64,000 nucleotides of DNA from Novosphingobium subterraneum. Its GTDB lineage: Bacteria > Pseudomonadota > Alphaproteobacteria > Sphingomonadales > Sphingomonadaceae. A model generated the notes under the pieces. The model did not search any database, was not told the origin of the DNA, and was given only the letters and a program-made list of their open reading frames with translations. Every line of letters starts with the position of its first letter. Position 1 is the first letter of the stretch. A program made the translations under genes and the position numbers. This document shows positions 1 through 8,040 of this stretch, piece after piece. Where the stretch lies: positions 62,001 through 126,000 of the forward strand of contig NZ_JRVC01000022.1 in NCBI RefSeq assembly GCF_000807925.1, in the 5' to 3' direction.

Positions 1-3000
1 GTCGGTGGTGACGGGCGTTGCGTTTTCGAAGGTGGAGAAGCGTCCGCCGCCGAGATAGCCGACATACTTGACGATGCCGTCCGGCGCAGCCGCGGGCGTG
101 GTGTTGCCGCTTCCCGTTCCAGCCCCCGCTCCAATCTTGAAGGCTGCCGCGCCGATGATGTTCCTGGCGTTTCCGGCGGTGCTGACGGCGGTGTAGGTCA
201 GGGCAAGCTTGTCGGTGCTGCCGGCCCAGTTGCCGAAGGCGGCAAGGTAGCAAACGTTGCCATTGCACGAACCAGAGTGGTCGTCACCCGGGACGACGAA
301 GCTGAAGCTCTGATTGGAGAAGACATTGAAGTTGCTGGTCGACTGGGTGATGTCGGCAAGGCCGCCGGTCGTGGTGAAATCGAAGGTATAGGCGCCGCCG
401 CCAACCCCGCCGGTCGGCATCACGATCTTCGCCTCCATCGCGATCTTGGGCAGGGCGAGGCCGAAGTTGACCTTGAAGCTGCCGGTAAAGGTGCCGGGCG
501 CGCCGGAGCCGTCGATCCAGGTCGGCTTGGTGGCAGCGAGGAGGTCGTAGGCGATCGTCCCGGTGGTCGGCGCCGCAAAGCCGGTCGGCGTGGCGCGGGT
601 CAGCATGTAGTGGAAGCCCTGATCTGCCGTCAGGGTAAAGGGAGTTGCGCCGGTGTTGGTGCCATCGGACCAGCGACCGACAAGCACATCGGCATCTCCT
701 GCGACGTCGCTGATCGTCATGGTGCCTGGCGTGCGGGTGAAGTTGCCAGCGCGGGTGTAGCTGGTGAGTCCGCCATTGCTATCGAGCGTGTAGGACAGGG
801 CATCGAAACCCTGCTCGCTGCCCGCCAGCAGGGTGCTGCTCGAGAGGCGCAGGGTGGTTATGAAGTTTATGCGCGGGGACGTGCCGTTGAAGCCGCCGGT
901 ATAGCCAGTCAGCACATTCGATGCAGGAGCCTTTCCGAGATAGGCGAGCGTCGTTCCGGTCTGTCCGAAAACGGCGACGCCGTTGATCTGGGTGGAGCCG
1001 GGCAGGGACCTGTCCGACAGGCTGTAGGCAAAACCGGCATAAGCGGCGTTCTGGCCGAACAGGTTTCCGTTGAGCGTGGTGCCACAGGCCGAGACGCACC
1101 CGCCGCCGGAAGTGGAGGTGGTGGCAAGGTTCGCGTTGGTGCCGACGAAGGCGCGGTCCGTGCCGATCAGCAAACCGCCATTGGTCGGATCGGCGGCGCC
1201 GCCTGCGGTTTGGACATGCCAGCTGCGGCTCCCCGCGACTACATCCATGGCCACGCCGACCTTGGGCGCGGCGCCGAAGCTTACCGCGAGGCTGCCGGCG
1301 AATGTCCCGACTTCGCCTTCTGCCGCCCCGTAGTCAGTCGGTGCGGTGCCGCCGACGAGCCGATAGTCGACTTTCCCGCTGGCCGGGATCGTGGCCGATG
1401 GCGTGCCGACGATGAGGTGGTTGTTGAAGTTCACCGCATTGTTCGAGGTGTCCGACAAGTAGCGGGTCCAGGCGACGTCATCGCCGAAGCGGCCGTATTC
1501 CTTGGCGACGTTGACCGGGTTTGCCGCGTAGTTGAAATCGAGCGGACGGCCGTTCTGCGAAAACTGCAGGCGCTTGATCTTCCCCTCGGCAGTAATGTCG
1601 GCAGTGACGGGCGAGGTGATCAGCGTGGCTTCGGCGCTGGTGTTGTAGCCGACCTTGGCTGCGCTGGTGCCGGGCAGACCGGAAAACTGGTCGGGGTTGC
1701 CGCCATCCGCGAGGTAGACATAGTAGCTCTGGATGAAGGCCAGCGTCGCCCCGTCGAACAGGGCAGCCAGCACGCCGGCGTCGGTCAGCGCCTTGAGGTA
1801 GGCGAGAATCTGCGCCTGCGTAAGTGCCGTGTATTCCGAAGGCTTTCCGCCGCCTGCGAGGAAAGCGTAGTACGCTTCGAGCGCGGTGACATACGTCGCG
1901 TAGACAGGCAGCGCCGTGTAGCCATCGGGCGTGCCGCCGCCTGCAAGGAAGGCGTAGTAGGCGGTGAGAAATTCCGCCTGCGTGCCGAGCAACGTGGCAA
2001 GCTTGCCGCTGTCGATCAGCGCCTTGATGTACTGCTGCAGCAAGGCGAGGTCGGCCCCGGTATAGGCGCTCGGCACGCCGCCCGCCTGCAGGTAGTCGAC
2101 ATAGGTCGAAAGCGCATCGGCAAAGGCTTCGTAGTTCGGCGGGGTGGGCAGGCCGGTATAGAGGTCCGGGTTTCCACCATTGGCGAGATAGGCGAAGAAC
2201 GCCGAATAGAAGCTGGCGAGTTGGCCAAGGAACGCCTCGTTCGCGTCCACTGCCGAAAGCGCGGCGAGATACTGGCGGATCTCGTCCTGCGTCAGTGCGG
2301 TGTAGGCAGACGGCAGCCCGCCGTTCTGCAGGAATTCGTAATAGGCCTGGAGCGCCGTGGCGTAGCCGGTGAAGACGTTGAACGGCAGGCCCTGCCAGCC
2401 ATCGATCGTCCCGCCACCGGTCAAGTAGGCCAGGTACTGGGCATAGAACGTGGCCTGTGCGCCGAGGAACCGGTCAAGCGCGCCAGCAGCGGCAAGGGCA
2501 TCGAGGTACTGACGCAGCACGGCGGGATCGAGCGCGGTATAGGCCGAGGGCACGCCACCCGCCGCGAGATAGGCCTGATAGCTGCTGAGTGCGGATGCAT
2601 AACCGGCAAAGACATTGGCGGGCAGGCCCTGCCAGCCGTCGATGGTGCCGCCCTGCTTCAGGTAGGCGAGATACTGCGCGTAGAACGTCGCCTGTGCGCC
2701 GAGGACCTGTTCGAACAGGCCCGTGGCCTGCAGGGTTTCGAGATACTGGCGCAGTGCGGCAGGATCGGCGGCGCCGTACTGGCTCGGCAACTGGCCGCCC
2801 TGGAGGTAGGCGAAGTAGGCGGTCAGCGCGGTCTGGTACTGCTGGATAAAGGCGGTGCCGCCATTGGCGAGATAGGCCTGCAACAGCGCGCGGTCGGTTT
2901 CGGCAAGGCGCACAAGCAGGCCGGAATCGTTGAGGAAGCCCATATAGGCGTTGAGCGTCGCCTGGGTCGCGCCTGCAAACGCCAGCGGATCGCCGCCGCT

Positions 3001-4182
3001 GCGCAGATAGGCGAAGTAGGCGCTGGTCAGCGAAGTGTAGCGCGTGACGAACTGGTCGGCATTGCCGCCACCTAATACGAAGGCGAGATAGGCATCGACC
3101 AGCACGCGGTTCTGGCTCGACAGCGCGGCAAAGCCATCGGTGCGCGAGCGGTAGGAGATGAAGGCGTTGATATCGGCCAGCGAAGTGCCGCTGAACGAGG
3201 ACGGCGCCGCACCCGAACGGACGAGGTCGAGGAACTGCACCATCAGCCCGGCATATACGGTGAGGAACTGCGCCTGGGTCTGGCCGCTGGCGAGGTAGTT
3301 CAGGTAGGCGCGGATCACGTCGGCCTGGGCCTGGTTGAAGGGCTGGCCGCCGTAGAGGCTTTCAAGCCGGGCGGCATAGGCGACGAGAACCGCAAGATCA
3401 TTCGAAGGGAAAGTTTCGAGGCTGGGGTTGGCCACTGCCGCTTCGATACGCTGGCCTGACGAGACGATATCGCCCGAAGCGCCAGCTGCTGCGAGCGCTT
3501 CGCCGAGGACCACGGGCACCCCGTTCTCGGCAGCAGCGGCGGGACCGCCTTCGCTGATCGAGGCGACTTCCGGTTCGGGTGCCGGTGTTGATGCGGGCGC
3601 TGGTGCCGGAGTTGGCACGGGCGTCTGTGCCGCAAGCTGCGCTTGCCGCTGCGGGGTCATGCGCGGGGCGGGCGCGACGGGGGCCGATGTGGCAAGGCGC
3701 GGGTGGCCGTTGGCCACTTCCCATGCCTGCCCGGCGTTGAAGCGCCGCTCCTCGCGCCCGTTGGCAATGCTGGCAAGGCCGGTCAGAACGCGGCCCGTGG
3801 CCATCGTCTTGCCGCTGGCGTCGGTGGCAACCGAGAAGCTGCCCGACGAGCCTGCGCCCGCAATCTTGCCCGTTCCCTGACCGCCGAGGCGGACGAGTGT
3901 TTCGCTCATGCCCGCGCCGGTCACGGTGACGTTGCCCTTGAACAGATCGACCGAGCCATCGGGGCGCAGCCGGAATTCCGCGCCTTCGACGAACGAAAGC
4001 ATCGCGCCGCTGGAGAGGCGGATCTGGGTGACGCCGGATTCTTGGGTCACGCGCTCGCCACGCAGGGCGGCGGCGGCAAGGTCGACATTGTCGGCAAAGA
4101 CCACCTCTTGCGCGTGGGCGCGGGTGGCGAGTGCGAGGCTGGAGGCTCCGATCAGGAGGGCGGTGAGGGCTGAGGCTTTCAT
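1..4182 (-). CDS. FecR-domain, tandem-repeat secreted protein with TbpB-like beta domains (C-terminus cut by window edge)
   Basis: An open frame runs from an ATG at 4182 through 1394 codons to base 1 without a stop, so the C-terminus is missing. The N-terminus is a signal peptide ending in AHA (residue 24) with no lipobox, so export by signal peptidase I is predicted. Residues about 27-160 resemble a FecR-type beta domain (IRLSSGAMLSF, then LVRLGGQGTGKI). A Pro/Ala linker follows. Residues about 330-830 hold tandem repeats of 79 residues with recurring YAQYLAYL, GGTIDGWQGLP and PSAYTALDP. Residues about 930-1060 and 1195-1350 are two Gly-rich beta domains. The first ends in LNGNLFGQNAAYAGFAYSL, recalling the GxFxGPxAxExGGxF end of TbpB-like Slam substrates. 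The gene lies 17 bp downstream of the Slam-like barrel gene. Secretion by that barrel is an inference; the ligand is unknown. Confidence 0.8.
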   Translation of the reverse strand, partial: MKASALTALLIGASSLALATRAHAQEVVFADNVDLAAAALRGERVTQESGVTQIRLSSGAMLSFVEGAEFRLRPDGSVDLFKGNVTVTGAGMSETLVRLGGQGTGKIAGAGSSGSFSVATDASGKTMATGRVLTGLASIANGREERRFNAGQAWEVANGHPRLATSAPVAPAPRMTPQRQAQLAAQTPVPTPAPAPASTPAPEPEVASISEGGPAAAAENGVPVVLGEALAAAGASGDIVSSGQRIEAAVANPSLETFPSNDLAVLVAYAARLESLYGGQPFNQAQADVIRAYLNYLASGQTQAQFLTVYAGLMVQFLDLVRSGAAPSSFSGTSLADINAFISYRSRTDGFAALSSQNRVLVDAYLAFVLGGGNADQFVTRYTSLTSAYFAYLRSGGDPLAFAGATQATLNAYMGFLNDSGLLVRLAETDRALLQAYLANGGTAFIQQYQTALTAYFAYLQGGQLPSQYGAADPAALRQYLETLQATGLFEQVLGAQATFYAQYLAYLKQGGTIDGWQGLPANVFAGYASALSSYQAYLAAGGVPSAYTALDPAVLRQYLDALAAAGALDRFLGAQATFYAQYLAYLTGGGTIDGWQGLPFNVFTGYATALQAYYEFLQNGGLPSAYTALTQDEIRQYLAALSAVDANEAFLGQLASFYSAFFAYLANGGNPDLYTGLPTPPNYEAFADALSTYVDYLQAGGVPSAYTGADLALLQQYIKALIDSGKLATLLGTQAEFLTAYYAFLAGGGTPDGYTALPVYATYVTALEAYYAFLAGGGKPSEYTALTQAQILAYLKALTDAGVLAALFDGATLAFIQSYYVYLADGGNPDQFSGLPGTSAAKVGYNTSAEATLITSPVTADITAEGKIKRLQFSQNGRPLDFNYAANPVNVAKEYGRFGDDVAWTRYLSDTSNNAVNFNNHLIVGTPSATIPASGKVDYRLVGGTAPTDYGAAEGEVGTFAGSLAVSFGAAPKVGVAMDVVAGSRSWHVQTAGGAADPTNGGLLIGTDRAFVGTNANLATTSTSGGGCVSACGTTLNGNLFGQNAAYAGFAYSLSDRSLPGSTQINGVAVFGQTGTTLAYLGKAPASNVLTGYTGGFNGTSPRINFITTLRLSSSTLLAGSEQGFDALSYTLDSNGGLTSYTRAGNFTRTPGTMTISDVAGDADVLVGRWSDGTNTGATPFTLTADQGFHYMLTRATPTGFAAPTTGTIAYDLLAATKPTWIDGSGAPGTFTGSFKVNFGLALPKIAMEAKIVMPTGGVGGGAYTFDFTTTGGLADITQSTSNFNVFSNQSFSFVVPGDDHSGSCNGNVCYLAAFGNWAGSTDKLALTYTAVSTAGNARNIIGAAAFKIGAGAGTGSGNTTPAAAPDGIVKYVGYLGGGRFSTFENATPVTTD

Positions 4183-4199
4183 GGGGCTGGTCTCCCGGA

Positions 4200-5489
4200 T
4201 CAGAATTCGAAGCGCGCGCCGGCCTGCACGGTCCAGCGTTCGTGATCGTAGAGGGCGATGTTCGACCAGTTGCGCGACCAGGCGGCCTTGGGCTGGAGGA
4301 ACAGGCGCGGCAGGACGGCAATCTTGACGGCAGCGGTCACGTCGACACGCTCGTCATGGCGCTTGCGCATGAACAGCAGATCGGCGCGGTCATAGCGGCG
4401 CAAGTCGAACGCCACGCCACCAACCACCGCGACCTTGGGCGCGATCTGGATCTCGGCACCGGCGCTGGCTCCGGCGAACGTGTTGGATTCGGCATCGCCG
4501 GCCTGCGCGCGGGTTTCCTCGTGCCCGCCGATCAGGTTGACGGAGAACTGGCGGGCGGCGAGGCCGAGGCCCACGGCGAAGCGGTCAGCATCGCGCAAGG
4601 GGTCGCGGTCGTAATCGAAGCGGGTGTACTGCACCGAGGCGGACAGTGCCTTTCCGCCGCTCAGCATGTGGGTGTACTGGCCGATCGCGCCATAGGCGGT
4701 GCGGAAGCCCTTGTGGCCGAGCCAGTACTTCTGCACCTGCCCCGAAAGCGAGGCGACATCGCGGTTGGCGAAAGTGTGGGCAAAGCCTGCCGTCCCGGTG
4801 AGGCTGGCCTGATCGAAGGCGGCAGAGTCCAGATTGTCGCGGAAGTTGCCGAGGAGCGAGCCGAACACGCGGTCCTGCCGACTGATCGCGCTGACGCCCG
4901 AGATGCCGCCTGAGATGTCGTAGAACTTGTCCTTCTTGGCGCGGGCGTTGTTGCCCAGGGTGCCGGGGCCAAGCGCGGCAAACAGCGGGATGGTGATCGA
5001 GGTGAGCTGGGTGGCGGAGTTGATGTTGCTGTCGTGCCCGAAAGCGCTTTCCGCGAAGCCCGAAAGGTCGGAGCCGCCGCCCTTGATCTGCCTGTCGAAC
5101 TGGCGGACGAAGCCGGTGAAGCGCTGGCGGACCGGGTCAGGGATGGTCGGATCGTCGACCACGGTGGCGAACTGGCTGCGGGCGGTGTCTATGTCACCGG
5201 CCAGGGCATAGGCGCGGGCGAGTTCGGCGCGGGCCGGGGCATTGTCGGGCTGGCGGGCAAGCACCCGCTGCAGGGCGACGATGGCTTCGCCATAGTACCC
5301 GGCGTCCGAAGCTGCCAGGCCGAGGGCGTAGTCGAACGCGGGGTCGCCGGCCTTCTGGCGCTCCTGCGCGGCAAGTGCGGCATAGCGGGCTTCGGCTTCG
5401 TTCGCCTGGCCGAACGCGGGCATTGGCAGCGCGGCAGCCACGGCCATGGCGCAGGCCGTCGCCCGCAGGAAAAGGTGCTTGGTCGCCAT
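4200..5489 (-). CDS. TPR plus outer-membrane beta-barrel protein, Slam (DUF560) type
   Basis: This 429-residue protein starts with a signal peptide (cleavage near PAFG, residue 27). Residues about 30-135 look like two or three TPR helical hairpins. Residues 142-429 form a Gly/aromatic-rich barrel of about 288 residues ending in Phe. The barrel opens with GFAESAFGHDSNINSAT, and an acidic/DSN motif at that point is typical of Slam barrels. Slam proteins (type XI secretion) move surface lipoproteins or secreted TbpB-like proteins across the outer membrane. The size and TPR-then-barrel order fit that family. It is the first gene of an operon with the giant FecR/repeat protein, its probable substrate. 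It could instead be a general TPR-linked porin. The Slam assignment rests on architecture and the DSN motif, not on a search. Confidence 0.72.
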   Translation of the reverse strand: MATKHLFLRATACAMAVAAALPMPAFGQANEAEARYAALAAQERQKAGDPAFDYALGLAASDAGYYGEAIVALQRVLARQPDNAPARAELARAYALAGDIDTARSQFATVVDDPTIPDPVRQRFTGFVRQFDRQIKGGGSDLSGFAESAFGHDSNINSATQLTSITIPLFAALGPGTLGNNARAKKDKFYDISGGISGVSAISRQDRVFGSLLGNFRDNLDSAAFDQASLTGTAGFAHTFANRDVASLSGQVQKYWLGHKGFRTAYGAIGQYTHMLSGGKALSASVQYTRFDYDRDPLRDADRFAVGLGLAARQFSVNLIGGHEETRAQAGDAESNTFAGASAGAEIQIAPKVAVVGGVAFDLRRYDRADLLFMRKRHDERVDVTAAVKIAVLPRLFLQPKAAWSRNWSNIALYDHERWTVQAGARFEF

Positions 5490-5607
5490 CGTACCCCTCG
5501 CGACTGGATGATGGCATTCCAGCTATCGCGGGGGGTGCGCGATGTCCGATGACAATGATCGTCACGGGGGTGACAAGGCCCGTAGGGTAGATCCCTGAGG
5601 CTTATCA

Positions 5608-5624
5608 CATAGACACAGGCTATG
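5608..5624. promoter_or_regulatory. LysR-type operator candidate between the Slam-like gene and its divergent LysR regulator
   Basis: CATAG, a 7-base spacer and CTATG form a perfect inverted repeat that contains a T-N11-A core. It lies 21 bases before the LysR start codon, within the 156-bp divergent region. This is the usual arrangement for an autoregulated LysR promoter. Binding is inferred. Confidence 0.45.
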
Positions 5625-5645
5625 CTTGCAGGCTAAGCCAGAGTC

Positions 5646-6557
5646 ATGAGCAAGCCCCCTTCGCGCCTCCGCCTTGATCCCCGTGCTGTCGCCACGTTCT
5701 GGCGGGTGTGTGAGACCGGATCGATCAGTGGCGCGGCGCGGGCGCTGAATATCTCGCAGCCGTCAGTTTCGAACACGATCTCGCTGCTGGAGCAGCGGCT
5801 GGGGGTGACGCTGTTCGCGCGGTCGCGAAGCGGTATCGTGCTGACGCGCGAGGGCGAAGCTCTGCGCGAGCGGGCCGAGGCGATGGTGCGGCTGCTGGAG
5901 ACGGCGGCAGTCGAGGTGGACCACGCTGCGCGCAACGTGGCCGGGCCGTTGCGGATCGGCGGGACGCCCGGCGCGCTGGTCAGCCTGTTGCCGCAGGCAG
6001 TGGCGCGGCTGGAGGAGCGCGTCGGTCCCTTCGCGCTGAGCGTGATCGAGCGGCCCGATCCCCAACTGACCGATCTTCTGCGCAAGGGTTCGCTCGACCT
6101 TGCCTTCGTGACGACCGAGATCGAAGCCTGTCCGCCGGATCTGGTTGAAGTGACGGCCTCGCGCGATTCCTTTGCCCTGATCGTGGGGCGGCGGCACGAT
6201 GCCTTGGGCGACAGTGTTTCGCTGCGCGAGGTGGCCGACTTGCCGTGGGTCCTGCCCGAGGCGCAAGGCGCGTTCCGGCGCCAGGTCGATGCGCTGTTCC
6301 TGGCTGCCGGTGTGGCTGTGCCGCAGAACGTGATCCGCTGCGATTCGCTGCTGACGACCAAGGCCATCGTCCGCCATAGCGACCGCGTGACGATCCTGCC
6401 GCGTACGGTAGCGGCGGCAGAGCTGACCATCGGCGTGTTGCGGGCCATTGCGATCGGCGAGGCGACCTTCGAGCGCAGCGTGGGCGTGCGCTATCTGGCC
6501 GAGCGGGGACTGCCGCCGCTGGGGCGGGCGATGCTGGATGTCCTCGCCGAGGCATAG
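5646..6557 (+). CDS. LysR family transcriptional regulator
   Basis: The 303-residue length is typical of LysR proteins. The N-terminal winged helix-turn-helix (residues about 10-65) includes the pattern SGAARALNISQPSVSNTIS. A periplasmic-binding-protein-like effector domain follows. The ATG at 5646 matches the expected N-terminus just before the helix-turn-helix. It diverges from the Slam/FecR operon across a region with a T-N11-A dyad, and lies 86 bp upstream of the GH1-like gene on the same strand, so it could regulate either neighbour. The effector is unknown. Confidence 0.92.
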   Translation: MSKPPSRLRLDPRAVATFWRVCETGSISGAARALNISQPSVSNTISLLEQRLGVTLFARSRSGIVLTREGEALRERAEAMVRLLETAAVEVDHAARNVAGPLRIGGTPGALVSLLPQAVARLEERVGPFALSVIERPDPQLTDLLRKGSLDLAFVTTEIEACPPDLVEVTASRDSFALIVGRRHDALGDSVSLREVADLPWVLPEAQGAFRRQVDALFLAAGVAVPQNVIRCDSLLTTKAIVRHSDRVTILPRTVAAAELTIGVLRAIAIGEATFERSVGVRYLAERGLPPLGRAMLDVLAEA

Positions 6558-6643
6558 GCTGGGCCGATAACGGGGCGATAATCGGTTATTTTACCTGATG
6601 GCTTGCGCGGCGTAGGCCGGGCGGCAAAGCCTTGGGAGAAACC

Positions 6644-7969
6644 ATGATCGATCGCCGTTCCGTTCTCGCCAGGGGCGTTGCTGCCCTTGCTGCAAGCGGT
6701 GCCTCGCTGTCTGCGAAGGCCACCCGCAAACCAGCCCCCAGCCCACGCTTTCCCGAGGGTTTCCTATGGGGCGCATCGACCGCGCCGCACCAGATCGAGG
6801 GTAACAATACCACGTCAGACCTGTGGTATCTCGAACACCAGCAGCCCACCGTCTTTGCCGAGCCTTCGGGCGATGCGGCCAACAGTTTCCTGTTGTGGGA
6901 GCGTGACCTCGACCTGGCCAAGTCGATCGGGCTCAACACCTATCGTTTCGGGGTGGAATGGGCGCGGATCGAGCCGGTCAAGGGGCGGTTCAGCACGGGC
7001 ATGCTGGGGCACTATCGGCGGATCGTCGAAGGCTGCCGGGCGCGGGGACTCGCACCGGTCGTCACCTACAGCCACTTCAGCGCGCCCCTGTGGTTCAGCG
7101 CGCAAGGCGGCTGGACCAACCCCGAAAGCGCCGAGCTGTTCGCCCGCTACTGCACCCGCGTGACGCAGGCGATGGGCGAGCAGATGCACAGTGCGATCAC
7201 GCTGAATGAGCCCAACATCTTGTTGCTGCTCAAGCCCATGCTTCCAAAGCCGGTGTGGGACATCCAGAAGCTGACGCTCGATACGGCGGCCAAGCGGCTC
7301 GGCGTGGAAAAAATGGTTTGCGGCAACGTGGCGGCTTATGAAGACCTGCCGGCACTGCAGGTCGGTCTGCTGGCCGCGCACAAGGCGGGCCGCGCGGCGA
7401 TCAAGGCGGTGCGGCCGGACCTTCCGGTCGGCGTATCGCTGGCGATGCTGGACGATCAGGCGGTGGGCAAGAACTCAATCCGCGATCGCATGCGTAGCGA
7501 GCTTTACGGGTCGTGGCTTGAAGTGGCCAGGGCCGACGACTTCATCGGCGTGCAGAACTACGAGCGCGCCTTGTGGGGCGACAAGGGCAGGCTTCCTCCG
7601 CCCGAAGGCGGCATGCGCAATTTTTCAGGTACGGAAGTCTGGCCACCGTCACTGGCGGGCGCCGTGCGGTATGCCCATGCGGCGACGGGCGTGCCGGTGC
7701 TGGTCTCCGAGCACGGCGTCGGCATTGATGACGACGCGGTGCGCGCCGCGTTCATTCCGCCTTCGCTCGCGGGCCTCAAGCAGGCGATCGACGATGGCGT
7801 GCCGGTGATCGGTTACTGCCACTGGTCGCTGGTCGACAATTTCGAGTGGATCTTCGGCTACCGGCCCAAGTTCGGTCTCGCCAGCTATGACCCGGTGACG
7901 TTCGAGCGGAAGGCCAAGCCGAGCGCTGGCGTGCTGGGGGCGATCGCCAGGGCGAACGCGCTGGTTTGA
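6644..7969 (+). CDS. Glycoside hydrolase family 1-like protein with a Tat-type signal
   Basis: This is a 441-residue (beta/alpha)8-barrel protein of the beta-glucosidase (GH1) family. The N-terminus has a twin-arginine-type leader (RRSVLARG followed by a hydrophobic stretch). GH1 landmarks are FPEGFLWGASTAPHQIEG, YRFGVEWARIEP and the acid/base motif TLNEPN (Glu189). The nucleophile strand reads VLVSEHGVG (Glu356) where most GH1 enzymes have I/V-TENG. The C-terminal YCHWSLVDNFEWIFGY is canonical. I chose the ATG at 6644 because GGGAGAA lies just upstream; an in-frame TTG at 6632 is less likely. Substrate is unknown; beta-glucoside cleavage in the periplasm is inferred. Confidence 0.85.
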   Translation: MIDRRSVLARGVAALAASGASLSAKATRKPAPSPRFPEGFLWGASTAPHQIEGNNTTSDLWYLEHQQPTVFAEPSGDAANSFLLWERDLDLAKSIGLNTYRFGVEWARIEPVKGRFSTGMLGHYRRIVEGCRARGLAPVVTYSHFSAPLWFSAQGGWTNPESAELFARYCTRVTQAMGEQMHSAITLNEPNILLLLKPMLPKPVWDIQKLTLDTAAKRLGVEKMVCGNVAAYEDLPALQVGLLAAHKAGRAAIKAVRPDLPVGVSLAMLDDQAVGKNSIRDRMRSELYGSWLEVARADDFIGVQNYERALWGDKGRLPPPEGGMRNFSGTEVWPPSLAGAVRYAHAATGVPVLVSEHGVGIDDDAVRAAFIPPSLAGLKQAIDDGVPVIGYCHWSLVDNFEWIFGYRPKFGLASYDPVTFERKAKPSAGVLGAIARANALV

Positions 7970-7991
7970 AACGAAAGAGGTCCGAAACGAA

Positions 7992-8026
7992 GCGGGCGGC
8001 AGTTTGTCCTGCCGCCCGCCCCTTTT
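7992..8026 (+). terminator. Intrinsic terminator after the GH1-like gene
   Basis: An 11-bp perfect stem (GCGGGCGGCAG and its complement) with a 6-base loop is followed by CCCTTTT. It sits between the convergent GH1-like and autotransporter genes and may serve both strands. Confidence 0.7.
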
Positions 8027-8040
8027 CGATGTCGCTTCGA

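Noticed and set aside
277..3075. A 932-codon plus-strand open frame
   Set aside because: It is antisense to the repeat region of the FecR protein; the opposite strand has a signal peptide, repeats and domain structure, whereas this frame is compositional shadow in GC-rich DNA.
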